Source: SXWH01 sp038239865 (GTDB lineage Bacteria > Verrucomicrobiota > Verrucomicrobiia > Chthoniobacterales > Chthoniobacteraceae). From it: a stretch of DNA of 64,000 bases. A program made the translations under genes and the position numbers. Shown piece by piece: positions 32,870-41,761 of the stretch. The stretch is from NCBI GenBank assembly GCA_038239865.1, contig JBBSEI010000006.1, positions 30,120-94,119 on the forward strand, given 5' to 3'. Position 1 is the first letter of the stretch; each line of letters starts with the position of its first letter. Below the pieces are notes generated by a model that worked only from the letters and a program-made list of their open reading frames with translations, was not told where the DNA came from and searched no databases.

Positions 32870-33031
32870 GCGCAGAGCACACCCGAGCCGCCGCGGGTTT
32901 GGCAAAGGGAAAGTGGAACAAACGTTGTCACTTGACCGAGAAATGAGCGCACCTATGCTTCGTCTCCCGATTTTGCAGCATCCCTTCCATGCTCACGATT
33001 CCGTGCCTCTGGCACTCTTCCGGCTTAGCCG

Positions 33032-33060
33032 TTGACATCCACATCCCTGCCGCCTTGTAT
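33032..33060 (+). promoter_or_regulatory. Candidate sigma-70 promoter of the prephenate dehydratase gene
   Basis: A perfect TTGACA at 33032-33037, a 17-base spacer and TTGTAT at 33055-33060 as a weak -10 (only T, A and T match at key places). The predicted start site would be about 38 bases before the ATG at 33105. Confidence 0.4.
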
Positions 33061-33104
33061 CCGCACGGTTTCCGCCTCTTCTTTACATCCGTCTTTTTTC
33101 TTTC

Positions 33105-33953
33105 ATGCCCGCAACGCTGAATCCACTCCACAGTTCTGAAGTCGCATATCTGGGTCCCGAGGGAAGCTTCGCGCACATGGTGGCAAAGCAGCGGTACCCC
33201 AAAAACCCCCTCGTACCGTTCCGGAGTGTGCCGGAGGTTTTTGATTTCCTGAACACCCATGCACGGGGAAAAGGAATCGTCCCGATTGAGAATTCATCCG
33301 GTGGTCTCATTGTTCCGACCGTGGATGGCATCATTGACAATGCCCTTTCGGTGATCATTGAGGAAGAATTGTCGATCGATGTCAGGCTCGCTCTCCTCGG
33401 TCGCAAAGGAGAGGCCATCCGGACGGTTTTCAGTCATTTTGCGCCGCTCCATCACTGTGAGCCTTTTTTGAAAGCCAACTACCCGGCGGCGAAAACGGTT
33501 GCCTGCGCCAGCACGTCGATCTCCGCAGAGGAAGCATCGAAAGATAAAAACGCCGCGGCCATCGGCCCCATCGTGAATGCGGAACTGTACGGCTTGGATG
33601 TGATCGAATATCCCATTTTGAAGGATATTCCCAATGTCACGCAATTCTACGTGGTCGGTCATGCACGTCAGGATGCCGCGTCCGCTGCAAAAACGGCGCT
33701 GGTCGTGGGGTTGCCGAATCATCCTGGCAGCCTGTGCCGATTTCTAGATCCGTTCGCGAGTAACCTTGTGAATCTTACCCGAATCCAGTCCCGTCCGATC
33801 ATTGGGGAACCTAACACCTACCGGTTTTTAATTGAGATCAAGGGGAGCACCGGGGAGTCATCCGTCCAATCGGCCCTTCAGGCTGCCAAATTGGTGGCCA
33901 GCCATGTTTATGATGTTGGCTGTTTCCCTGTCCGGGATCGTTACCAATCCTGA
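33105..33953 (+). CDS. pheA: Prephenate dehydratase with C-terminal ACT domain (divergent active site)
   Basis: 282-residue stand-alone prephenate dehydratase, which converts prephenate to phenylpyruvate for phenylalanine. Catalytic domain at residues about 10-190: VAYLGPEGSFAHM, GIVPIENSSGG and DIPNVTQF (179-181 TQF, where the family has TRF). ACT domain at about 200-280 with LPNHPGSL and QSRP (family ESRP), the Phe-binding regulatory site. The codon use is visibly less GC-rich than the flanking genes, which suggests transfer or a different history. It faces the chorismate mutase gene at 34035-34307. Confidence in family is high, in normal activity lower. Confidence 0.85.
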   Translation: MPATLNPLHSSEVAYLGPEGSFAHMVAKQRYPKNPLVPFRSVPEVFDFLNTHARGKGIVPIENSSGGLIVPTVDGIIDNALSVIIEEELSIDVRLALLGRKGEAIRTVFSHFAPLHHCEPFLKANYPAAKTVACASTSISAEEASKDKNAAAIGPIVNAELYGLDVIEYPILKDIPNVTQFYVVGHARQDAASAAKTALVVGLPNHPGSLCRFLDPFASNLVNLTRIQSRPIIGEPNTYRFLIEIKGSTGESSVQSALQAAKLVASHVYDVGCFPVRDRYQS

Positions 33954-34034
33954 GGTTCGGAAATGATACGAGGCTCGCGCACGCGAGGTGGATTGCACGC
34001 CCGCTGGCCAACCCTCCCGTCACGGGCGGCGGAT

Positions 34035-34307
34035 TTAATCGAGCATCTGCTCCAATTCCAATGCCGCCGCCATGATTTCGCGGTAAATCGCGCGAATGCT
34101 GCTTTCGGGTAGGCGGCTATCCATTTCGCGCGCCTTCGCCGCCACTGCGCGCAGCACCTGCTCCTCACGCTCTGGAACATGAAGAGGAAGGCCCTGAGCC
34201 TTCTTGATCACGCCGACTTCATGCACGAGATCCGAGCGCTCGTTCAGCAGCCGGATGATCTGCTCATCCACGGCGTCGATCTTTTTGCGGATTTCAGGAA
34301 GGTCCAT
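34035..34307 (-). CDS. Chorismate mutase, AroQ type
   Basis: 90-residue all-helical chorismate mutase (class AroQ), which converts chorismate to prephenate. Family residues: R7 or nearby, the KKIDAVDEQIIRLLNERSDL helix with the active-site Arg, VGVIKKAQGLPLHVPEREEQ, and the C-terminal IRAIYREIMAAALELEQ. The C-terminal pattern FREIMSSCLALEQ-like is what precedes the dehydratase in fused bacterial P-proteins, so this may be a former fusion part. Six bases after scpB on the same strand, so in one operon with scpA and scpB. Confidence 0.9.
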   Translation of the reverse strand: MDLPEIRKKIDAVDEQIIRLLNERSDLVHEVGVIKKAQGLPLHVPEREEQVLRAVAAKAREMDSRLPESSIRAIYREIMAAALELEQMLD

Positions 34308-34313
34308 GGGCGG

Positions 34314-35105
<792 letters not shown>

Positions 35106-35120
35106 CGCGAATGAGACAGG

Positions 35121-35837
35121 TTAGACGCGCGTGAGTTCGATTTCGCCGAAGGCCTCCGACTGCACGCAGCGCAGTTGCTTCAGCCGGATGAGTTCGAGCA
35201 GCGCGAGGAAAGTGATCACCACTTCGCCGCGCGAGGCGGCATCGGTGAAGAGCTCGGTAAATTTCAGCGCCACGCCGGGCGCCGCCATTTTCAAAATGAG
35301 ATCGATCTTGTCGGAGACGGTGAAGTTCTCCTCGAAGATTTCGCGCAGGTCCTCCTTCTTGCTGTCGATGCGCTTGAGGATTTTGTTGAACGCATTGATC
35401 AGGTCGAACACCGACACCTCGCCGAGCGGACGCTCCGCCGCCTCCTCCGTCGCGACGACGCGCGGGAAGACGCCCTCGCGCGCCATTTCCCGATCGTGCA
35501 AATGCCCGGCGGCCTCCTTGAATTTTTTGTATTCGAGCAACTGCCGCACGAGTTCCCAGCGCGGGTCCTCCTCCTCGGCCTCCTCGTCGGGCGGCTGCAC
35601 GCTCACCGGCAGCAGCGAGCGGCTTTTCAGATAGATCAAATTTGACGCCATGACGACGAACTCTCCCGCCACGTCGAGATCGAGCATCTCGAAGAGCTTC
35701 ATGAATTCGAGATACTGCTTCGTGATGTGCCCGATCGGGATGTCGTGGATGTCGATCTCGTCGCGCTTGATGAGATAAAGGAGAAGATCGAGCGGCCCCT
35801 CGAAGACTTCGAGTTTCACTTTGTATTCCTGCGACAT
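35121..35837 (-). CDS. scpA: Segregation and condensation protein A
   Basis: 238-residue ScpA, the kleisin that bridges SMC heads. N-terminal KLEVFEGPLDLLLYLIKRDE and IDIHDIPIGHITKQYLEFM are the family signature; the C-terminal winged helix (VVITFLALLELIRLKQLRCV) is present. Normal length. First gene of scpA-scpB-chorismate mutase. smc itself is not in the window. Confidence 0.96.
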   Translation of the reverse strand: MSQEYKVKLEVFEGPLDLLLYLIKRDEIDIHDIPIGHITKQYLEFMKLFEMLDLDVAGEFVVMASNLIYLKSRSLLPVSVQPPDEEAEEEDPRWELVRQLLEYKKFKEAAGHLHDREMAREGVFPRVVATEEAAERPLGEVSVFDLINAFNKILKRIDSKKEDLREIFEENFTVSDKIDLILKMAAPGVALKFTELFTDAASRGEVVITFLALLELIRLKQLRCVQSEAFGEIELTRV

Positions 35838-35902
35838 GAGGGCGCGGAGGCTAGCGGACGAGTCCGCGATGGGAAGAAAAACGTGGCGCGATGCGCAACG
35901 GG

Positions 35903-37567
35903 CTACGCGTCCCGCGACGCTTCATCGCGTTCGCGCGGGTGGCTCACGAGCAGGCGGCTGGCGCTGGCGTCGTCGGCCATGCCGATCGTCGCCCAGTCGT
36001 GCGCGTGCTTTCCGTAGTTTGCCCAAAAGGCGCGCAGGTTTGCATTCGCGACAAATTCGGGATGCTCGACGAGCACATCGTACGGCCCCGGACGGCTGAA
36101 AATTTTTGCCATGATCGGAACGAGATCGAGGACGAAGAGCGTGCCGAAAATCACGAGGAACTGGAACATGCCGGCGATCCACTTCTTGCCCTGCTCGCCG
36201 CGCTCGGTCTCGTCGGCATCTGGCGCGGGGAGGAAAATGACGCGGTAGAGGCCGATGGTTTCCTCCATCGGATCGAGCACGCCGTTCATCTTGCGTTCGA
36301 GCCGGGTGATGTGCGGGACGTATTTTTCGTCGGTGCGTTTCACCGCGCCCGCCTGATCGGTCTCCAGTGCGGCGGTCTGATCAGCGAGGCGCGCGAGCAG
36401 GCGCGGTTGCTCGGCTTCGAGGGCGGCGATTTCGCCGGTGACCTTTTCAAGCCGATCCTTCCGGATGCGCTCCTTCTCCTTCGCCTCCTCGACGAATGCG
36501 GCGCGTTTGCTGCCGAGCGCGTCGAGATACGCATTTTTGTCGGTGAGCCGCGCGGCGGCGAGTTGCCGATCGCTCGCGAGGATCGCCGCCGTCTGCGCGG
36601 CCTCGGAACTTTCGAGCCGGCGGACTTCGGCGACGGTCGTGCGGTCGCGCGCCTGCATGTCCTTCAAGCGCGGGCCGTCGCCCGCCTTCTTCACTTCGGG
36701 ATAGAATTCATTCGGCTGCCCGAGCGCCTCGCGGGCGATGGCTTCGACGAGCCGGCGGTGCAAATCCTGCCGTCCATCGAGCTCGGTCTTCGTCTTCGCG
36801 AGTGTCTCCTTTTGCGCCTCGATCTGCGCGATCACCGCGCGCGTCGCACCGCTCGCGGGCGCGATGAAATCCGGCTCGCCCGCCCGCTTGCGCTCGTCCT
36901 CCATCCGCTCGTCGGCATACGTTTCGGTGTTGATGATCGCCTTCTGCAACTCCGGAAGCTGCGCCATGAGGGCGTCGCGCTTCTTGGAAAAATCATCGGT
37001 GAGCAGCCTGCGGGAAGCGGCCTCGTCGTCGCGGATTTTTTGCAGGGACACGGCGAGTTCCTTCCGCTTCGCAGCCTCCTCCTCGCGGAGGTTGTTCAGC
37101 TTGCCCTGGAGTTCCGTCTGGTACCGGTGCGTGATCGCGGAGCGGTACTGGTCGAGGCAAAAGGGAAACGCGATCGCCACGCTCACGACGCCGGCGAGGG
37201 CGAAGCGGAAGCAGACCTGCAGGAGCTTGCGCCACCACGGCTGAAAAGGCCGGTACGTCGCGAGCAGGATGCGATCGGTATTCATGATCACAAACGACCA
37301 CGCGAGCGCGATGCCGACGACCGCGAGCCACGGCGGCTCGGCGAAGCGGCTTTTCGCGTAAAAAATCATGCCGAGAAAAGACATCACCGTCGGGATGAGC
37401 ACCGTGCTGCCGAGGACCGCCACGCGCTCGCGTTCCGTCGCCGGGCAGTGCCGCAGCGTCTCCCATCGCGCCCCGGCCAGCCAGTACAGCGGACGCATCC
37501 ATTTGTCCGTACTCGACGGTGCATCGGCCTCGGGCGGGAGCGGATTTTCGGAAGGTTGCCAGTGCAT
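35903..37567 (-). CDS. DUF4407 membrane protein with long coiled coil
   Basis: 554-residue protein of the DUF4407 family. Four hydrophobic helices in the first third (FLGMIFYAKSRFAEPPWLAV region, LAVVGIALAWSFVIM, LLQVCFRFALAGVVSVAIAF) are followed by a long charged coiled coil (about 150-440: LNNLREEEAAKRKELAVSLQ and similar) and a last membrane helix (MFQFLVIFGTLFVLDLVPIM) near the C-terminus. Function unknown. ATG at 37567 (MHWQPSENPLPP) is used; a longer frame to 37654 has no support. The 246 bases upstream hold a dispersed-type inverted repeat. Confidence 0.8.
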   Translation of the reverse strand: MHWQPSENPLPPEADAPSSTDKWMRPLYWLAGARWETLRHCPATERERVAVLGSTVLIPTVMSFLGMIFYAKSRFAEPPWLAVVGIALAWSFVIMNTDRILLATYRPFQPWWRKLLQVCFRFALAGVVSVAIAFPFCLDQYRSAITHRYQTELQGKLNNLREEEAAKRKELAVSLQKIRDDEAASRRLLTDDFSKKRDALMAQLPELQKAIINTETYADERMEDERKRAGEPDFIAPASGATRAVIAQIEAQKETLAKTKTELDGRQDLHRRLVEAIAREALGQPNEFYPEVKKAGDGPRLKDMQARDRTTVAEVRRLESSEAAQTAAILASDRQLAAARLTDKNAYLDALGSKRAAFVEEAKEKERIRKDRLEKVTGEIAALEAEQPRLLARLADQTAALETDQAGAVKRTDEKYVPHITRLERKMNGVLDPMEETIGLYRVIFLPAPDADETERGEQGKKWIAGMFQFLVIFGTLFVLDLVPIMAKIFSRPGPYDVLVEHPEFVANANLRAFWANYGKHAHDWATIGMADDASASRLLVSHPRERDEASRDA

Positions 37568-37665
37568 TGTGCGCGGGAGGGTATCGGTGCGGTTCCGATG
37601 CGCCAGTCCTGAAACTAAGCGCCGGCAATTCCGAAAATCCGCGGGCCTCTGCACGAGTTGATTTT

Positions 37666-37757
37666 AAACGGAGAGACGCGGAGGCGCAGAGGACGAAACA
37701 GAAAAGGGTCAGCCAATCAGCCAATTGCCTTCTCCGTGTCTCTGCATCTCTGCGTTT
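37666..37757. repeat. Inverted repeat of ACGCAGAG-like units
   Basis: Left arm starts AAACGGAGAGACGCGG at 37666 and right arm ends ATCTCTGCGTTT at 37757; the reverse complement of the right arm matches the left in about 20 of 27 positions. Between them lies CAGCCAATCAGCCAATTG. A half copy (AAACGCAGTGACGCGG) is at 58315-58340. Units of this type are dispersed in many genomes of this kind. Confidence 0.55.
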
Positions 37758-37813
37758 CATCCCTCCTGCCGTGCCGTGCGCGAAAAAAAAACGCCGCGGC
37801 AGCCTCGCAACCC

Positions 37814-38668
37814 TCAATCTTCGCGCTCTGACTGCGCGCAAAGTTTCTCGCGTCCCTGCTCGAGGACTTTCCGCTCTGCGCGACTCAGGCTCTCCATGCC
37901 GTGCTGCGAGATTTTCTCCAGGATCGGATCGATCTCCATCCGCAAAAAATCCTCCGCGCTCATCCGCCGCATTCGCATCTCGCGCTGGTCGCGCTCAAAT
38001 CGGCGGCGCTGAAACCACATCGGATTTCCGAAGCCCAGCTTCCTCGCCCATGCCCAGCCGAGCACGCTGCCGGTGAGGATCCCCGCGGGGCCGATCGAGG
38101 CGCACGTGCCCGTCGCCGCACAGCCGGTCGCAAAGGCCACCATCGCGAACGCGAGAAATTTTGCGCGGAAGCGCAGCGGGAACAGGTGGAAGAAAACCAC
38201 GCCCGTCTCGAGTTCCGGCATCACCGTCGCGTACGCCGAGAGCACCGCGGCGATCGCCGCGGAAAATCCGACCACGGCCACGTCGCCGCCGACCGCCATG
38301 CTCGCCGCGCCACCGATCACATTCGCGAGCAGGCAGAGCCAGAGGAAATTCACCCGCCCGACGATCGGCTCGATTTCCCGCCCCGCGTACCAGAGCACGA
38401 GCAAGTTCGCAAAAAAGTGCAGCGGCCCCGCGTGGAGAAATTGATAGCTGAACAGCCGCCAGTATTCGCCGTCGGAAAATTTCTGGTGATCCAGCTTCAG
38501 CAGTTCGAGCGGATTCGTCGCGAGCTGATTTTTCGAGGCCGCATACCACAGCACCGCCTGCGTGGTGCCCCAGAAAATCATCGTCCAAAAAAACACCAGC
38601 ACCCCCGAGGAACGGCCCGGCGACCACACGCGCTGAAAGGACGAAGTCTGACGTCGGGGGAGGCTCAT
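37814..38668 (-). CDS. Rhomboid-family membrane protein, probably inactive
   Basis: 284-residue membrane protein with the rhomboid fold: WRLFSYQFLHAGPLHFFANL (residues about 70-89) and a short loop GFSAA with Ser136 in the place of the catalytic GxSG. The helix that should carry the catalytic His reads SIGPAGILTG (191-200), and the His position (family HLGG) is I192/G193. So the Ser/His dyad is incomplete. C-terminal tail (about 225-284) is a helical cytoplasmic segment like those in other bacterial rhomboid relatives. Good ribosome site GGAG eight bases before the ATG. Confidence 0.82.
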   Translation of the reverse strand: MSLPRRQTSSFQRVWSPGRSSGVLVFFWTMIFWGTTQAVLWYAASKNQLATNPLELLKLDHQKFSDGEYWRLFSYQFLHAGPLHFFANLLVLWYAGREIEPIVGRVNFLWLCLLANVIGGAASMAVGGDVAVVGFSAAIAAVLSAYATVMPELETGVVFFHLFPLRFRAKFLAFAMVAFATGCAATGTCASIGPAGILTGSVLGWAWARKLGFGNPMWFQRRRFERDQREMRMRRMSAEDFLRMEIDPILEKISQHGMESLSRAERKVLEQGREKLCAQSERED

Positions 38669-38716
38669 GACGGGTGCTCCACTATGACCGTTTCGCCCGA
38701 TTGTAAAACGGGAATT

Positions 38717-39568
38717 CTAAGGCACGCACAGGCGCAATTTTCCCGCGACGCGGAAGGTCACCGGCAGCACGCCGGACAGTTCGCCATCCACCTCGACCGG
38801 CACCTCCTGCTCCGAGCGCACGGTCGCCTCGGCGACCTGGAAATATTCCACGCCGCCCATCCCCGTGTGCCGCCCGAGGAGCACGCCGGTGAGATATTTT
38901 GCGATGTCGAGATAGCCGATGTTTTTGAAAATGAGCACGTCGAGCAGGCCGTCATCCACGCGGGCTTTGGGAAAAAGGACGATCTTCGCGCCGTAGAATC
39001 GGCCGTTGCCGATGAGGACAAACGAGCCCTCGCTCGTGCGCCCGCCGGCCTCGACCACGAGCTTCGGCGGCGTGCGCGAGGCGATCTGCGCGGCGGTGAT
39101 CAGGTAGCTCAGCGGCCCGAGATTCTTTTTTGACTCCCAAGTCGTTTCCTTCACCACCTGCGCATCGAGTCCCACGCCCGCGAGCTGGATGAAATGCGTG
39201 TCGTTCGCGGCGAGCAGATCGATCTCGCGCTGCTTTCCGGCGTGGATGACGGCCCAAGCGTCGTGGAGTTTTTCCGGCAGCCCGTGTTCCTTCGCGAAGA
39301 CATTCATCGTGCCGATCGGCAGCACGCCGAGCGAGGCCTCCGAGCCGGCGATTCCGTTCGCCACGTCGTTCACCGTGCCGTCGCCGCCCGCGGCGGACAC
39401 GATGCGGAAGCCCTCGCGCGCCGCCTGCGCGGCGATCCGGCGCGCGTCGCCCGTCTCGCTCGTCATCCGCAGCTCGGCACCCGGCGCGATCTCGCGCAGC
39501 ACATCCGCGAGGTCGCGCGACTTTTCACTGCGGGACTTGGGGTTGAAAATGATGACGTGTTCCGGCAT
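38717..39568 (-). CDS. Diacylglycerol kinase-like lipid kinase
   Basis: 283-residue protein of the DagK/YegS/BmrU catalytic family, which phosphorylates diacylglycerol, sphingoid bases or related lipids. The nucleotide-binding GGDGTVNDV and LPIGTMNVFA motifs and NGRFYGAKIVLFPKARVDD are present; the family usually has GTGNDFA or GTANDFA, here GTMNVFA. ATG at 39568 (MPEHVIIFNPKS) is used rather than an ATG 8 codons upstream. Divergent from the AsmA gene. Confidence 0.88.
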   Translation of the reverse strand: MPEHVIIFNPKSRSEKSRDLADVLREIAPGAELRMTSETGDARRIAAQAAREGFRIVSAAGGDGTVNDVANGIAGSEASLGVLPIGTMNVFAKEHGLPEKLHDAWAVIHAGKQREIDLLAANDTHFIQLAGVGLDAQVVKETTWESKKNLGPLSYLITAAQIASRTPPKLVVEAGGRTSEGSFVLIGNGRFYGAKIVLFPKARVDDGLLDVLIFKNIGYLDIAKYLTGVLLGRHTGMGGVEYFQVAEATVRSEQEVPVEVDGELSGVLPVTFRVAGKLRLCVP

Positions 39569-39597
39569 GAGCGCGCCGCTTTTACGCGGCACGCCTC

Positions 39598-39640
39598 GCG
39601 GCTTGCGAGATACTTTCGGCGGCTTGCGTCATACTTTTCG
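39598..39640 (+). repeat. Tandem direct repeat upstream of the AsmA-like gene
   Basis: Two adjoining copies of a 21-22 base unit: GCGGCTTGCGAGATACTTTCG at 39598-39618 (21 bases, given here by key parts GCGGCTTGCG and ATACTTTCG) and GCGGCTTGCGTCATACTTTTCG with the same ends. They lie in the divergent gap between the lipid kinase and AsmA genes. A possible operator. Confidence 0.45.
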
Positions 39641-39723
39641 CGGGATGGCGAAACGCTCTCGGCGCTGCGCGAAAAAGTTTCCGCCCTTTCCTTTGCGCTT
39701 CGCGCCGCTACTTTCCGCGACCC

Positions 39724-41199
39724 GTGAAACGCATCGCAAAATACCTCGGCATCGCCGCGCTCATCCTCGCGCTTGCCCTCACGGTGGCCGGCTGGGCGCT
39801 GAACCGCTGGCTGCAATCGCCCGCGTTTCGCGCCGCGTTCGAGCAGGAACTCAGCCGGGCGCTGCGCATGCCGGTGCAAACCACCGGGCTCACATTTTCC
39901 ATGTGGCGCGGCCTCGCCGTGCAGGGTCTCACCGTCGCGGGTGCGGATGGCAGCGGATTCGCGGCCGCGGGCGTTTCCGCGAGCCACCGGTTTTCCGCGC
40001 TGCTCCGCGGAAAACTCACGCTCAGCGAAGTGCGCATCGAGGAGCCGCACTTCCGCCTCATCGAGGATGCCGCCGGAAACTGGCGCCTCCCGCGCAACGA
40101 GCACGCCGCGTCCGCACCAGTCCCGATCGCGGCGACCGCCCCGCCCGCACAGCCGCCCGCACCGGCGACGACGCCCGCGAATCCAGCGCCGCCTGCACCG
40201 ATTTCAGTCGCGCCCGCCGTGCCTGCTCCGCGCCAGCCCGCGCCTTCGACCGTCACGATCACGCGCGTCGTCCTGAGCGGCGGCTCGGTTGAGCTGCTCG
40301 ATAAAATGCGCGCGCCGTTCGCGACGATCTCCGGCCTGAACGTGGTGCTCAACGAAGCGACCGGCGAAAATTTTTCCGGCAGCTTCGAGATCCAGCGCGC
40401 CACGCGCCACGGCTGGCTCGCGCTCGATAAAATCACCGGCCTCGTGAGCCGCGAAGCACGCACGATCCGGGTCCGCGAACTTCGCGCCTCGACCGGCGGC
40501 GGCACGCTCACCGGCAACGCGACATGGACGGAAAGCGCGGCGGGATCGGCGGACGTGAAATTTGATCACATCAACATCGCCAGCACCGCGCGCGACGCCG
40601 GTGCGGCAAATCCGCGCGCTGGCGGAATCCTCAGCGGCGAAGCGCAATTCGCCGGACTCGGTGCGGACAAAAATGCGATCACGGGACGCGGCACGATCAG
40701 CCTCAGAGGCGGCAACTGCCGGGAGATCGAACTGCTCCGGCAGATCGGCGAAGTCCTGCAAATCGCGGCCATCGCCAATTTTGAAATCTCCGACGTCACC
40801 GCAAATTTCACCGTCGCCCAATCGCAAATCATCCTCGCCCCGGCGAACGTCGCCGCGCAGCCCGTCGGCGTGACGCTGACCGGATCCGTCGGATTCGACA
40901 GCGCGCTGAATTTGGTCGGAGTCCTCCACGCGCCCGCGGATTTCGTGAATCGAAACGCACTCATCGCCGGACAATTTTCGCCGCCGGATGCAGACAATCG
41001 CCGCGGCGTGCCGTTCAACATCACCGGCACTTTGCAAAAGCCGCGGCAAAATCTCGCCGAGAAACTCACCGGCACCAAGGACCGCAAGCAGCAGCGCATC
41101 ATCGCCGCGGGATCGATTCTCTCCGCGCTCATGGACAAAAAAAAGCCCAAGCTTCTGCAACCTGCGCCGGAGCCACCGCCCGTGCTAGCGAAGCCATGA
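39724..41199 (+). CDS. AsmA-family envelope protein
   Basis: 491-residue protein with one N-terminal membrane helix (IAALILALALTVAGWAL) followed by a large periplasmic beta-rich domain. The N-terminal 30-110 segment (LNRWLQSPAFRAAFEQELSR, SASHRFSALLRGKLTLSEVR, IEEPHFRLIEDAAGNWRL) is typical of AsmA/DUF748 proteins, which act in lipid transport to the outer membrane. A Pro/Ala-rich linker (about 135-170) interrupts it. The C-terminal VTANFTVAQSQIILAPANV and SVGFDSALNLVGVLH are family strands. Start GTG at 39724. Its stop overlaps rsmD as ATGA. Confidence 0.8.
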   Translation: MKRIAKYLGIAALILALALTVAGWALNRWLQSPAFRAAFEQELSRALRMPVQTTGLTFSMWRGLAVQGLTVAGADGSGFAAAGVSASHRFSALLRGKLTLSEVRIEEPHFRLIEDAAGNWRLPRNEHAASAPVPIAATAPPAQPPAPATTPANPAPPAPISVAPAVPAPRQPAPSTVTITRVVLSGGSVELLDKMRAPFATISGLNVVLNEATGENFSGSFEIQRATRHGWLALDKITGLVSREARTIRVRELRASTGGGTLTGNATWTESAAGSADVKFDHINIASTARDAGAANPRAGGILSGEAQFAGLGADKNAITGRGTISLRGGNCREIELLRQIGEVLQIAAIANFEISDVTANFTVAQSQIILAPANVAAQPVGVTLTGSVGFDSALNLVGVLHAPADFVNRNALIAGQFSPPDADNRRGVPFNITGTLQKPRQNLAEKLTGTKDRKQQRIIAAGSILSALMDKKKPKLLQPAPEPPPVLAKP

Positions 41200-41744
41200 G
41201 GGTGGTCGGCGGCCTCGCGGGTGGCATCCCGCTCCACGTTCCGAAGACCGATCTGCGCCCGACGATGGACGTGGTGAAAAATGCGGTCTTCAACAGCCTC
41301 ATGGAATTTGTCCCCGGCACGCGCGTGCTCGATCTTTTCGCCGGCACCGGCGGGCTCGGCATCGAGGCGCTGAGCCGTGGCGCGGCGTCGTGCGTGTTTG
41401 TCGAAAGTGATCGCCGTGCGTGCGACAGCATCCGGCGCAATCTCGAAAAAACGAAACTCACCGGCGGCGAAGTCGCGTGCGCCGACGCGCTGCGATGGAT
41501 CGAGCGGAATGCGCAGACCTTCGATCTCATCCTCGCCGATCCGCCGTACGCGCGGAAAGACAGCGAGCGTGATTTTGCCAAAGAGCTGGTCGCGCTCGCC
41601 GGCATTCGCACCGCGCTCGCGCCGGGCGGATTGTTCATTCTGGAGCATCGCCCCGATGCACCGCTGCCGCTCGACGCCGGCTGGGAATGCACACGCGACA
41701 AACGCTACGGCGCGACCAGCGTCGCCTTTCTCCGCGCCGCGTAA
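41196..41744 (+). CDS. rsmD: 16S rRNA (guanine-966-N2)-methyltransferase
   Basis: 182-residue SAM-dependent enzyme that methylates G966 of 16S rRNA. Family motifs: MRVVGGLAGGIPLHVP, PTMDVVKNAVFNSL, VLDLFAGTGGLGIEALSRGA (SAM site), and the catalytic ADPPYARKD (DPPY). ATG at 41196 overlaps the AsmA stop as ATGA, which supports this start. Followed by trmB after 17 bases. Confidence 0.95.
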   Translation: MRVVGGLAGGIPLHVPKTDLRPTMDVVKNAVFNSLMEFVPGTRVLDLFAGTGGLGIEALSRGAASCVFVESDRRACDSIRRNLEKTKLTGGEVACADALRWIERNAQTFDLILADPPYARKDSERDFAKELVALAGIRTALAPGGLFILEHRPDAPLPLDAGWECTRDKRYGATSVAFLRAA

Positions 41745-41761
41745 AATCGAGATTTCCACCC

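Noticed and set aside
33974..33987. Hairpin CTCGCG-CA-CGCGAG after the prephenate dehydratase gene as a terminator
   Set aside because: The stem is short and no T-run follows; I do not call it.
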